Part shown: positions 6,901 to 16,141 of the stretch, piece after piece | Layout of the letters: each line of letters begins with the position of its first letter | Position numbering within the stretch: position 1 is the first letter of the stretch | NCBI GenBank assembly: GCA_934402055.1 | Contig: CAKRTC010000003.1 | Span: forward strand, 1 to 64,000 | Direction: 5' to 3' | Length of the DNA stretch: 64,000 nucleotides | Origin: an uncultured Lachnospiraceae bacterium | GTDB taxonomy: Bacteria; Bacillota; Clostridia; Lachnospirales; Lachnospiraceae | Made by a program: the position numbers and the translations under genes | The notes under the pieces: model-generated | Databases searched by the model: none | What the model was told of the DNA's origin: nothing | The model's input: the letters and a program-made list of their open reading frames with translations, nothing else

Positions 6901-8713
6901 ATGACTCTCCGTTAACTATCTCCGTAAGTCTGCCGTGATCAAGCACGGCTGCTCTGTCGCACAGGTATCTTACCATACTCTTATCATGCGAAATAAATAA
7001 AAGTGTAAACCCGTATTCTCGCTGTAATTTCCTAAACAAATTGACTATCTGGGCCTGCACCGACACATCAAGCGAAGCAAGTGCCTCATCCGCAATTATA
7101 AGCTCCGGCTTCATTGAGAGTGCTCTCGCAATCGCTGCTCTCTGACGTTGACCTCCCGACATATCAGACGGATATTTATCGGCATAGCTTTGATCCAGTC
7201 CGACAGCCTCCATTATCCTTATCGCTGCTTCCCTTACACTCCCGTATTCCGGAGTTATCCTTGCTATGCGCATAGGCTCGGCTATAATATCCGCTGTCTT
7301 CATCCTCGGATCCAGTGCCGAATCGGAATCCTGAAATATCAGCTGTCTCGAGGTATTAAGCATTTTTTTATTTGCTGTAAATGCCTTCCTATCCCAAATA
7401 TCTATACCCTTATAGATAATGCTTCCCGAGTCCGGCTTAAGTATATTCATTATACATTTTGCGAGTGTGGACTTGCCCGATCCCGATTCTCCCACTATTC
7501 CGAATATCTCTCCTCGCTTTACTTCAAAGGACAAACCATCTATTGCTCTTACCGCCGTGTGTCTGTCAGCCATATAAGTGCAGCTTAAGTCTCTGACAGC
7601 AAGTATAATGTCATTTTCAAAGTTTTTCTCGGTATGAGGCTTAGCCACAAGTGAAGCCTCGAAGCTTCCGCCTCTGTCATTATCCGCGGCCGCCTCTTCG
7701 AAGAGCTCCGGCTCCTTGGCCTTTGTTTCCTCATCTGCAAGCTCCCAGCTTGCTGCATAATGAGTATCGCTCATACGAAACATAGGAGCTTCTCTTATGA
7801 AATCTATCTTGAGAGCATGTATGTTTCTTGCTGCAAAGGCATCTCCCTTCGGCGGAGCTATAAGCATAGGAGGCATGCCGGGTATATCATAAAGCAACTC
7901 CGATCTGTCGGTATTGTCCGGCATCGACTTTAACAAGGCTCTTGTATACGGATGCCCCGGGCACATAAATATCTCCTCTGTGCTGCCTGTCTCTATTATC
8001 TTTCCGGCATACATAACGCATACCCTGTCAGCTACACGTCTGACCGCATTTAGATCATGCGAAACAAGCACTATCGAAGTTCCTAATTTGTCTCTTATCT
8101 CCTTAAAGAGTTCAAGTATCTCCCATCTTATCCTCTCATCAAGCGCCGTTGTCGGCTCATCCGCAAATATAAGCTTAGGTCTTGCGGCAAGTGCCATGGC
8201 TATAACTGCCCTCTGCCTCATTCCTCCCGATAATTCACCCGGATACATCCTGGCTCTTTTATCCGCATGCTCTATGCCCGTAAGGCTCATGAGTCTTATC
8301 GCTTCGTCAAAAGCCGCAGCCTTGGTCATCATCTTATCATGTACTCTCAATGCTTCGGCGATCTGTGCTCCGACACTATAGGTCGGATCCATTACAGTCA
8401 TCGGGTTCTGGAAGACCATAGAAAAAAAGCTGCCACGCAGCTTACGCATCTCCTTTTCCGAAAATGAAGTGATATCCCTGCCTTCCGCAATTATCCTTCC
8501 GGATCTGATGCCTGCTATGTCCGGCAGCATCTTCATTATGCTCTTACACAGCACGCTTTTTCCGCTGCCCGATTCCCCGACTATCGCCAGTATTTCAGCT
8601 CTGTGCACCCTCAGGCTCACATTTCTGACCGCTTCGATCTCACCCCTCGGTGTATAAAAGCTGACGGATAACTCTTCAATTTTTAAAATATCATCTAACG
8701 GAGCCTCCGCCAT
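6893..8713 (-). CDS. Fused dual ABC ATPase of a peptide/nickel-type importer
   Basis: A 606-residue protein joining a DppD-like and a DppF-like ATPase in one chain. Each half has a Walker A (GESGSGKSVL near residue 43, GESGSGKSTL near residue 405), a signature (LSGGMRQR, MSGGQRQR) and a Walker B (IFADEPTTAL, IIADEALASL). The second Walker B ends in Glu-Ala where Glu-Pro is usual. The first half carries the C-terminal oligopeptide-transporter extension with the GHPYTRALL and P-x-D-A-F motifs. Fused ATPases of this form occur in GsiA- and YejF-type systems. It follows the binding-protein gene after a 187-base gap with a strong hairpin. Confidence 0.88.
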   Translation of the reverse strand: MAEAPLDDILKIEELSVSFYTPRGEIEAVRNVSLRVHRAEILAIVGESGSGKSVLCKSIMKMLPDIAGIRSGRIIAEGRDITSFSEKEMRKLRGSFFSMVFQNPMTVMDPTYSVGAQIAEALRVHDKMMTKAAAFDEAIRLMSLTGIEHADKRARMYPGELSGGMRQRAVIAMALAARPKLIFADEPTTALDERIRWEILELFKEIRDKLGTSIVLVSHDLNAVRRVADRVCVMYAGKIIETGSTEEIFMCPGHPYTRALLKSMPDNTDRSELLYDIPGMPPMLIAPPKGDAFAARNIHALKIDFIREAPMFRMSDTHYAASWELADEETKAKEPELFEEAAADNDRGGSFEASLVAKPHTEKNFENDIILAVRDLSCTYMADRHTAVRAIDGLSFEVKRGEIFGIVGESGSGKSTLAKCIMNILKPDSGSIIYKGIDIWDRKAFTANKKMLNTSRQLIFQDSDSALDPRMKTADIIAEPMRIARITPEYGSVREAAIRIMEAVGLDQSYADKYPSDMSGGQRQRAAIARALSMKPELIIADEALASLDVSVQAQIVNLFRKLQREYGFTLLFISHDKSMVRYLCDRAAVLDHGRLTEIVNGESFA

Positions 8714-8808
8714 ACTTTTCTTCCTCTGTTTTGGTAATTTTAAAATTTTATCATACTTCTGTATAAATGAGACCTCTTAGCTGCAAATAAGCTTAGAGAT
8801 TCAAAGTT

Positions 8809-8853
8809 CGGGCAAGCCTCAACAGCCTTAAGGCATATCAGTCGGCTTGCCCG
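8809..8853 (-). promoter_or_regulatory. Intercistronic hairpin after the binding-protein gene
   Basis: CGGGCAAGCC at 8809-8818 pairs with GGCTTGCCCG at 8844-8853, a perfect ten-base stem with an inner GCCTTAAGGC palindrome. No T run follows, so it is more likely an mRNA-stability element or partial terminator that keeps the binding protein in excess over the membrane subunits. Confidence 0.5.
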
Positions 8854-8900
8854 GAGATTTTAATGCAGGGTCTGCATGCAGGATTCCTTAAAGAATAAGT

Positions 8901-10556
8901 TTAGTCCATAGTCCACTCACGGACATTCTTAAATATGCCTACGCCGTGATGTCCGAGTACGGCATCATCCGCAATACCGTGTATCTTATCGCTTGTAACG
9001 TAATTTGCGTCTATATAGCATATAAATGTATACGGCGGATTTTTCGCAAGCTCCTCCTGGAACTGTGCATAGTATTCCTTACGTGTCTCTGTATCCGAGC
9101 TCTCACGCGCCAGTGTCAGCAGCTCGTCAACCTTGGCATCCGAATAAGATGAGTAATTTGCCCCCTTATCGGTTCCGAATACCTTGTATGTATGATCATC
9201 CGCATCATACGGGCTGCCCCATCCTATAAGGCAGGCTTCCTGTCCGCCCCAGTCCATAACTGCCGGAATATCGACCTTGCAATTGATACCTATCTCTCTG
9301 ATCTGCTGTGCGGCAGCCTGTGCTATATCTATTCTGTCCTGCTCTCCGCTCATTACGCTGATAGTAAAACCTATCTCCTTACCGTCACGCTCATAATAGC
9401 CGTTTGCCCCCATAGTGCAGCCTGCTGCCTCAAGCAGCTCCTTGGCCTTAGCCTGATTGAAATCATAGTGCTCAACAGTTTCATTATTGTAAATGTTTCT
9501 CTGGAGCGGGCCGTAAGCCGGCATACCCTGTCCGAGCAGTACTGAGTCGATTATGGCCTGCCTGTCTATAGCATAGTTGATAGCCGGGATAAGATCCTTA
9601 TTCTCCTGCCAGTACTCATTTGCAAAGTTGTACAGTATACCTCTGTAGTCGGCAGTCTTCATGTCGTGACGGACAAAGCCCTCCTTGCCGTCAAAGTTGG
9701 CTGCATTCTTAGGATCAAGAAGAGCCATATCGATCTCGCCTGTCGTAAGCTGCATAGCCTGAGTATTGTCATCCGGCACGATCTTGAATATTATCTTGTC
9801 AATATTTGCTGCGCCGAGATAATAATCTTCATTCTTTACAAGCACTACAGCCTGATCCGGATCAAAGCTCTCTACCTTATATACGCCTGTTCCAACCGGT
9901 GCTCTGAAGAAATCGGACTCCTGCATATCCTCGCCCTCAAGCAGATGCTTTGGCATTACAGGCATGGTCATATATTGTAAAAATGCGCTGTTCGGAGCGG
10001 ATAGCTTAAATGTCACGGTATTATCGTCAACAACATCTATTTCTTCGACATCCTCAAAATCAGGTGCATTTTCAGAGGCATTGTTGGGATCCTGTATAGC
10101 CTCTATGGTGAACTTGACATCTTCCGCAGTAAACGGCTCACCGTCATGCCACTTAACTCCGTCTCTTATATGGAAAGTGTAAGTGCTGTTTGCCTCATCA
10201 TACTCATAGCTCTCTGCAAGTCCGGGTACAAGATTGTTATCGGTATCTACTGCCATCAGACCGTCAAAGATCAGCTTGCTTATCTCGCCGTGCTCATCCA
10301 TTGCCGGATTGATACGTGTTATCTCACCTGAACCGTATACAAGTACCGAAGCATCCTTGCCCGATCCGCTCTCTGTATCGGCAGCCGAAGCCTCCTCGCT
10401 CGCCGTACTTTCGGCAGTGCTGCCGCTGCTTCCGCAGCCTGCACAAAGGCTCATTGCAAGTGCTATTCCTATAATGGCAGATGTTCTTAAGCCTCTCCCA
10501 GCCCTGTAAGCGCGCTTTTTCTGCGTCCTGTGCTCTGTTTTCTCAAATAATTTCAT
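8901..10556 (-). CDS. Solute-binding lipoprotein, family 5
   Basis: A 551-residue lipoprotein. A basic N-terminus, a hydrophobic stretch and the lipobox LCAGC precede a Ser/Ala/Glu-rich linker. The family 5 binding fold follows, with typical blocks FHIRDGVKWHDGEPFTAEDV, PVGTGVYKVESFDPDQAVVL and YAIDRQAI. It delivers a substrate, most often a short peptide or a nickel chelate, to the permeases encoded downstream. The substrate cannot be read from the sequence. It is the first and separately controlled gene of the operon; a tandem 11-bp repeat lies in its leader. AAAGGG eleven bases before the ATG is a rather distant ribosome site. Confidence 0.88.
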   Translation of the reverse strand: MKLFEKTEHRTQKKRAYRAGRGLRTSAIIGIALAMSLCAGCGSSGSTAESTASEEASAADTESGSGKDASVLVYGSGEITRINPAMDEHGEISKLIFDGLMAVDTDNNLVPGLAESYEYDEANSTYTFHIRDGVKWHDGEPFTAEDVKFTIEAIQDPNNASENAPDFEDVEEIDVVDDNTVTFKLSAPNSAFLQYMTMPVMPKHLLEGEDMQESDFFRAPVGTGVYKVESFDPDQAVVLVKNEDYYLGAANIDKIIFKIVPDDNTQAMQLTTGEIDMALLDPKNAANFDGKEGFVRHDMKTADYRGILYNFANEYWQENKDLIPAINYAIDRQAIIDSVLLGQGMPAYGPLQRNIYNNETVEHYDFNQAKAKELLEAAGCTMGANGYYERDGKEIGFTISVMSGEQDRIDIAQAAAQQIREIGINCKVDIPAVMDWGGQEACLIGWGSPYDADDHTYKVFGTDKGANYSSYSDAKVDELLTLARESSDTETRKEYYAQFQEELAKNPPYTFICYIDANYVTSDKIHGIADDAVLGHHGVGIFKNVREWTMD

Positions 10557-10631
10557 TTCATAATTCCCTTTCTGTTGTTATCTACATTTGATCTCTATTT
10601 TTTCTTTCTTAAAGATCCATTCTTAGCTCTT

Positions 10632-10697
10632 TTTTCGGCTCCTTTTCGGCTCCTTTTCGGCTCCTTTTCGGCTCCCTTTTGGCTCCTTTTCAGCTCT
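10632..10697. repeat. Six tandem 11-bp repeats in the importer leader
   Basis: Four exact units of TTTTCGGCTCC (10632-10675) are followed by two variants (CTTTTGGCTCC, TTTTCAGCTCT). In the minus-strand mRNA each unit reads GGAGCCGAAAA and so repeats a GGAG core. The array lies 76-141 bases upstream of the binding-protein start, inside the probable untranslated leader or promoter. I see no gene in the rest of 10557-10849. Confidence 0.85.
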
Positions 10698-10849
10698 CTT
10701 TCATTTTCACTGTGTTCTCTGTTCGGTTCATCTCTTACAATCAATACTCTTCAAACCTATCTTCGAAAAAATCATACGATTTCAAAAGATAGTCAAAAGA
10801 TAATTTTAATTTTAAATCAATTGATAAAACTGTGAAGTCGACCATCTGA

Positions 10850-13800
10850 TCATTGCTTGTCACCATAAGGTACAACATCTTCTGCAACTCTGCTTAATCC
10901 TGATTGGAATGAAAAGTCATACAGCTTTGCCTTATTATCATTCGATCCCATATCATTATTATCAGTCCATAGCTCACATTGTGTCATAACCGTCTGCACA
11001 GCATCTTCCATTCCCTCCGGCGGATAACGGTGCTTCTTGAGTAAGCGTTTAATCATTATACGCATCTTAGCTCTTGCCGAGTCGCGCTTTTGCCAGTCAA
11101 TTGTACGATTGTTTCGAAGTGTATCTGCCAGTTCTTTGGTAATGGCAATCAGTTCTTCATTTTCATAAAAATCTTTGATCGCCTGCGGCTTAGTCAATGC
11201 ATCATAAAAAGCCAATTCATCAGCGGTAAGTCCGAGCTGCTCTCCTTCTTTGTTTGCTGCTGCAATCTGCTTTGCAAGATTTAACAGTTCCTCTATGACC
11301 TGCTCATTGGTCAGCATTCCGTTCAGATATGCGTTCATAGCCTTCTGAATGATCTCGCTGAATTTCTGTGATTTTACGACATTGATATGACGATAAATCT
11401 GCACTTGTTCCGCAATCAGCTTTTTCAAAAGTTCAACCGCAAGATTTTTCTCTTTCATCTTTGAGATTTCTTCCAAGAACTTAGGATCAAAAATTGAAAA
11501 CTCCTTGTCAACATCAGAGAAAAGGTTTATTACTCCATCACTCTGCACACTGGCTTTGAGCAGCTCATTAATCCTTGCATTCATTTCCGGCAAAGATATC
11601 TTCTTTCCTTCACCCTGATTCATCAGTCGTGTTACAAGCACGCGCACTGATTCAAAAAAGGCCGCCTCGACGCGCATATCCTTTTCAACCAGTGAAGAAC
11701 ACAGCGACAATGCCTGTCTGAGAAGCAATCCTTCCTTTAGGAAATCCTCACGTTCTTTTTCTTTATCCACACCAACTATAAAGTTCACTGCACCACTGAT
11801 AGCTTTAGAACGTTCTAAGTCCGTGCCGCAGATAAACTTAGAATAATCATATCCATGGAAAAGATCACGACATATCGATAATTTTTCTATGAACTTCGGA
11901 TACGCTACCTTTGCAACATCCGTGTCTCCATAGTTCTTCTTATCTCGCGCAGTATAGTCATTCATTGCCTGCTTAAGAGCAGATGCAATTCCGACATAGT
12001 CAACAACAAGTCCACCTTCTTTGTTGCCGAACACACGGTTAACTCTCGCAATCGCTTGCATCAAATTATATCCCTGCATCGGCTTATAGACATACATAGT
12101 AGCAAGTGACGGAACATCAAAACCTGTCAGCCACATATCTACAACTATGGCAATCTTGAGAGGACTGTCATTATCCTTGAACTGCTTTGCAAGCTCATCC
12201 TTGTGATGCTTATTACCGATGATCTTATTCCATTCTTCCGGATCTTTATTGCTGCTTGTCATAACGACAGCAAGCTTTTCTGTCCATGACGGGCGCAATT
12301 GCAGAATACGTTCATATATCTTCATGGCAATCGGACGTGAATACGCCACAATCATTGCCTTTCCTGTCAGCAGACCCGCACGGTAATTTTCATAATGATT
12401 CAGGATATCATCCACCAAGGAATTGATGGTCTTCTCATTGCCGAGAATAGCCTCCATCTGTCCCAGCTCTTTCTTGCTTTTCTCAATAACACCGGGATCT
12501 GCATTATTCGCCATGATATCGTATTCCTGATCAATAAGCTTCAGCGTCTGCTCATCCAGCTTCAGCTTGATGACACGACTTTCATAATATACAGGACGGG
12601 TGGCGCCATCCTCCACCGCCTGCGTCATATCATAAATGTCTATATAATCACCGAATACCTCTCGTGTATTACGATCCTTCATGGAAATAGGCGTACCTGT
12701 AAAGCCGATGAAAGTTGCATTTGGTAAAGCATTACGGATAATACGGGCAGAACCAATCTTGATTTCACCTGTTTTAGCATCAACTTTTTCCTTTAAGCCA
12801 TACTGTCCTCGGTGTGCTTCATCAGCCATGACAACAATATTTCTGCGGTTCGAAAGACAATCGAAAGATTCCTCGAATTTCTGCATGGTGGTAAAAATGA
12901 TGCCGTTTGTTTTTCTGCCATCCAGCAATTCCTTAAGATGTGCACGGCTTTCAGCATGAACCGGCTCCTGACGCAGGAAGTCTTTACACTTTGCAAACTG
13001 GCCATACAGCTGGTCATCCAGATCATTACGGTCAGTGATTACCACAATTGTCGGACTGTCCAGTGCATCCTGCAAACGGTGTGCATAAAAGACCATCGAC
13101 AGAGACTTGCCGCTGCCTTGAGTATGCCAGAACACACCACCCTTACCGTCGGTTTCCGTAGCATGCTTAGTAGAAGCAACTGCTTTATTGACAGCAAAAT
13201 ACTGATGGTAAGCTGCCAGAATCTTGAACTGCTTTGTTCCTTCATTCGAAAAGCAAATAAAGTTCTTTATAATATCCAGCAGACGTTCCTTTTCAAAGAT
13301 ACCCTCAAAGAAGGTGTCAAACTGAGCATACTGTGTATTCTCGTAGCTGCCATCCTTGGTCTTCCACTCCATGAAACGATCTTCACCTGAAGTAATCGTG
13401 CCTGCCTTCGATGTAATAAGGTCGCTCATAACACAGATACAATTATAAATAAACATGGACGGGATCTCGTGCATGTAATTTCGAATCTGTGAATATGCCT
13501 CTGATGCATCCGTTTCCTCACGGGACGGTGACTTAAGCTCTACCAGCACCACAGGCATACCATTTAAAAACAGCAATACATCAGGTCGCTTATTACTGTT
13601 CTCAATAAACGTCCACTGATTAGCTACGATAAATGAGTTGTTGCCGGGATTACTGTAATCCACAAGATAAATAAGACCGGATCGTTCCTCACCTTTGACA
13701 AAATAGCGCACCTCAACACCATGCTGCAGATAATCCATAAAAAGAGCATTCTTCTGCACCAGCTCGGCATTTTCAAAATTCTTCAGTTTATACAGTGCAT

Positions 13801-13984
13801 CAGCAATCGCATCCTCCGGCATAGTCGGATTCAAACGATGCAGTGCCTCATCCAGTTCTTCTTCATACAGAGGACTTTTAAAGTCACGCTCCAAGTCCGG
13901 AGCATAGACATGCCGATATCCCATATTCTGAAACAGTTCTATAACTGAATTTTCATAGTCTGCTTCGGTATAAAAGGCTGCCAT
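10850..13984 (-). CDS. hsdR: Type I restriction enzyme, R subunit (HsdR)
   Basis: A 1044-residue HsdR. The N-terminal nuclease core contains the PD-(D/E)xK lysine in VVLVELKSP (about residue 150). The helicase core has Walker A HTQGSGKSLS, a Walker B MADEAHRGQYG and the later GFTGTPI and VDMWLTGFDVPSL blocks. With HsdM and HsdS it forms the complex that translocates DNA and cuts far from unmethylated sites. AAGGAG lies ten bases before the ATG. It is the last gene of the restriction operon, 42 bases after the GIY-YIG gene. The length is normal and no frame damage is seen. Confidence 0.95.
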   Translation of the reverse strand: MAAFYTEADYENSVIELFQNMGYRHVYAPDLERDFKSPLYEEELDEALHRLNPTMPEDAIADALYKLKNFENAELVQKNALFMDYLQHGVEVRYFVKGEERSGLIYLVDYSNPGNNSFIVANQWTFIENSNKRPDVLLFLNGMPVVLVELKSPSREETDASEAYSQIRNYMHEIPSMFIYNCICVMSDLITSKAGTITSGEDRFMEWKTKDGSYENTQYAQFDTFFEGIFEKERLLDIIKNFICFSNEGTKQFKILAAYHQYFAVNKAVASTKHATETDGKGGVFWHTQGSGKSLSMVFYAHRLQDALDSPTIVVITDRNDLDDQLYGQFAKCKDFLRQEPVHAESRAHLKELLDGRKTNGIIFTTMQKFEESFDCLSNRRNIVVMADEAHRGQYGLKEKVDAKTGEIKIGSARIIRNALPNATFIGFTGTPISMKDRNTREVFGDYIDIYDMTQAVEDGATRPVYYESRVIKLKLDEQTLKLIDQEYDIMANNADPGVIEKSKKELGQMEAILGNEKTINSLVDDILNHYENYRAGLLTGKAMIVAYSRPIAMKIYERILQLRPSWTEKLAVVMTSSNKDPEEWNKIIGNKHHKDELAKQFKDNDSPLKIAIVVDMWLTGFDVPSLATMYVYKPMQGYNLMQAIARVNRVFGNKEGGLVVDYVGIASALKQAMNDYTARDKKNYGDTDVAKVAYPKFIEKLSICRDLFHGYDYSKFICGTDLERSKAISGAVNFIVGVDKEKEREDFLKEGLLLRQALSLCSSLVEKDMRVEAAFFESVRVLVTRLMNQGEGKKISLPEMNARINELLKASVQSDGVINLFSDVDKEFSIFDPKFLEEISKMKEKNLAVELLKKLIAEQVQIYRHINVVKSQKFSEIIQKAMNAYLNGMLTNEQVIEELLNLAKQIAAANKEGEQLGLTADELAFYDALTKPQAIKDFYENEELIAITKELADTLRNNRTIDWQKRDSARAKMRIMIKRLLKKHRYPPEGMEDAVQTVMTQCELWTDNNDMGSNDNKAKLYDFSFQSGLSRVAEDVVPYGDKQ

Positions 13985-14026
13985 AGTTAATCAACTCCTT
14001 ATCTGCTAAGCTATATCAAAGCAGTG

Positions 14027-14887
14027 TCAACTCATTTCGCTGTTCTCTATCTCCTTTAGAGTCCTGCCATCCTTAGTTTTCCATGTCTGCGGACCGCTTA
14101 CACTGTATCCCATGATAAAGTCGGCTGCCGCTGAAGAACTTGAAAACAGAATGTCCTCTTTCGTTACCCATTCCTGTACTTTCTCGGAATCAATCAATTT
14201 CTGTCGAAGCTTCTGCATGCCTGTACTTAAAGATTTTACAGATGTTTTCTGATTGATTACTGCTCCTGCAAATACCACAAATCCCTCTGTTGTTACCTTG
14301 CCCGATGCATTTGCCGATCCGGATGAAATGTACAGTAGCTCGTCATCCGTCTGTGTCTCGGCAGAATCTGTCTGAACCAAGGGTTCCAACACCTTATATC
14401 CCAAGGCATTAATCAATATCTTTACATTATCGATAAACTCCTCCATCACAGCAATCTGTGACTCCTTCATAACTGTATTGCGGTATGTATTCTTTGTAAG
14501 TACTATATAACGTTTGCAGTCCCTTGCAATTGCCACAAAGCGATTTTCAAGGTATCTGATCAGAGCCTTATTCAAATCTCTGCCTATGAAAATAACAGCC
14601 GTGCTCCAGTAGTACTTTTCTTTTTCTGACTGATAATCACGTAAATGCTGAACCAATCGCTCTTTGACATTTTCGGCTTCGCCTATGTATACAGAATCCG
14701 AGCCATCATCTTCCTTACTGAACAGAAAGTACACTCCGGCCTGTGAAATATCATCTCTGGTGCACGATGCAACTTCAATCCGAGGTATTTTGATAGCCTT
14801 GCCGTTCCAATTTGACAACTCTGCTGTTATGAGACTATCCGCGGTGCCATTGACAAGAAACAGCTCTATTGATTTACCATATGCCAT
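14027..14887 (-). CDS. GIY-YIG protein with DUF4357-like C-terminus
   Basis: A 286-residue protein. Residues about 50-130 hold a GIY-YIG nuclease-like domain: GVYFLFS, then VYIGEAENVKERLVQHL with the conserved Arg, and a Glu in LIRYLENRFV. The C-terminal 90 residues (VTTEGFVVFAGAVINQKTSVKSL) look like DUF4357. It lies between hsdS and hsdR with tight spacing and its own AAAGGTG site. Its role in restriction is not established. It may be an extra nuclease or a co-transferred gene. The recombination-like site at 14909-14921 lies just ahead of its start. Confidence 0.8.
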   Translation of the reverse strand: MAYGKSIELFLVNGTADSLITAELSNWNGKAIKIPRIEVASCTRDDISQAGVYFLFSKEDDGSDSVYIGEAENVKERLVQHLRDYQSEKEKYYWSTAVIFIGRDLNKALIRYLENRFVAIARDCKRYIVLTKNTYRNTVMKESQIAVMEEFIDNVKILINALGYKVLEPLVQTDSAETQTDDELLYISSGSANASGKVTTEGFVVFAGAVINQKTSVKSLSTGMQKLRQKLIDSEKVQEWVTKEDILFSSSSAAADFIMGYSVSGPQTWKTKDGRTLKEIENSEMS

Positions 14888-14908
14888 TCTCTATCACCTT
14901 TCTAATAA

Positions 14909-14921
14909 AAATGAGAATTTA
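14909..14921 (+). repeat. Inverted-repeat site after the second hsdS (E1)
   Basis: AAATGAGAATTTA on the plus strand, directly after the hsdS stop. The same 13 bases occur on the minus strand in the middle of that hsdS (15581-15594). On the plus strand it continues GTGGCTTAA, which would be an in-frame Val-Ala-stop after inversion. Confidence 0.7.
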
Positions 14922-14926
14922 GTGGC

Positions 14927-16129
14927 TTAAAGGTCAAGGCTGGAGACATCAAGTTCACCAGACATCAACCTAGGTAGCAAGGCATCTCTTATTTCCACAA
15001 GCGAGGCGTTTTCAAGTTGTTTGTTTAAAATTTGCTCGAACATCGGACCCACAATTGAGTGGAAATGAGAAATCTCATCATCCGCAGGAATAACAAACGG
15101 CATAGCTTTGATGATTTTTGAATTAACGGCAGTAGCTATTGATGACGTGCTACCCATAGTTTGGTAGTTAAAGCCCTTCAAATAGCAGTACAGATATTCA
15201 TTGATAAATGGTTTATCGGTTTTGAAATGAGCAATTGCTTCGTTGCTAGTCATTTTACCGTGAGTGATTGCAATTCTGCCTACTGTAAGCTTAAAACTCA
15301 AGAGGACAGTATTATTGGGAATTACTTTTATGTTGAATTTATCAATAGCCGCTTGCGTAAGCTGCTCGGAGCTCCTACTGATATATGTACCACAGCTTCC
15401 CATATCTGAGATAGATACCCACGTTACATCAGATTGATTATTTGTAAACCACTGATGTTCTTTGCGCGGTGGAGTTTTGCCAATAGCAATGTCAAAATAC
15501 TCACCAGCTCGACAAGTAAGGCGTTTGTCATTCACGGTTTTTACAAACATCTCATGATAGATTGTCTGTGCTTGTTCAAGTAAATTCTCATTTATCGCTG
15601 TATTCGTTTTTAATTTTTCATCAATATTAGCTAAAAATGTACCTATACTTTTCTGGATAGCTTTATCTCTTGGATATCTGATAATGATTTCATCCTGCAA
15701 ACGTTGCCTATTAATTTCGGTTTGGCCTGTAGAACCCTCTGCCAAACATTCTATTTGAGCTTGATACGCTTTTACAGCATATCCATAGTAAATAGGATCC
15801 AACTCTTCAGAGGGTCTAATAAGAATCATATGTCCATCAATAGTTGTAGGGACTGTGACAGCCGTCATCTGTGCGACTCTTCCAGCAGTTCCGGTTCCTG
15901 TTGAATTTATCAAGACGTCACCTGCCCTCAACATTTTATCTGCCGGAACTTTCTTTTGAGTGCAATCGTGAATTCTTGATTCACTATATGATATCTCGAA
16001 ATTTCTATTACACTTTTGATTGAGCACACGAATCGTATCTTCATTTTCCATCTCAGTGTACTTAGGTGCTATACCTTTTGTAATAAATGAAGTTACTCCT
16101 CCTAAAGTTTTTTCAAGCCATTCAGCCAT
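14927..16129 (-). CDS. hsdS: Type I restriction specificity subunit (HsdS), second copy
   Basis: A 400-residue HsdS with two target-recognition domains. Each is followed by a helical spacer: the central one contains LANIDEKLKTNTAINENLLEQAQ, the last one ends in LLPRLMSGELDVSSLDL. It would choose one half-site with each domain and dock HsdM. AAGGTGGGAAA precedes the ATG. The gene starts 12 bases after the recombinase stop, so the two are co-transcribed. The recognition domains differ from those of the first hsdS, while the spacers and 3-prime ends are alike. A 13-bp inverted repeat brackets its second half. Confidence 0.92.
   Translation of the reverse strand: MAEWLEKTLGGVTSFITKGIAPKYTEMENEDTIRVLNQKCNRNFEISYSESRIHDCTQKKVPADKMLRAGDVLINSTGTGTAGRVAQMTAVTVPTTIDGHMILIRPSEELDPIYYGYAVKAYQAQIECLAEGSTGQTEINRQRLQDEIIIRYPRDKAIQKSIGTFLANIDEKLKTNTAINENLLEQAQTIYHEMFVKTVNDKRLTCRAGEYFDIAIGKTPPRKEHQWFTNNQSDVTWVSISDMGSCGTYISRSSEQLTQAAIDKFNIKVIPNNTVLLSFKLTVGRIAITHGKMTSNEAIAHFKTDKPFINEYLYCYLKGFNYQTMGSTSSIATAVNSKIIKAMPFVIPADDEISHFHSIVGPMFEQILNKQLENASLVEIRDALLPRLMSGELDVSSLDL
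15581..15594 (-). repeat. Inverted-repeat site inside the second hsdS (C1)
   Basis: On the minus strand TAAATGAGAATTTA encodes Asn-Glu-Asn-Leu of the central spacer. It is the inverted partner of the site at 14909 (13 bp) and a direct partner of the central site of the first hsdS at 18296. Confidence 0.7.
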
Positions 16130-16141
16130 TTTCCCACCTTA

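Noticed and set aside
10632..10697. Regular repeats that might be read as a CRISPR array
   Set aside because: Units are 11 bp and contiguous with no spacers, and no cas genes are nearby.
14664..14930. A plus-strand frame that ends Asn-Glu-Asn-Leu-Val-Ala, opposite the GIY-YIG gene
   Set aside because: Not a gene as it stands: it is antisense to a real gene and has no ribosome site. Its end is kept only as evidence for the inverted hsdS repeat.
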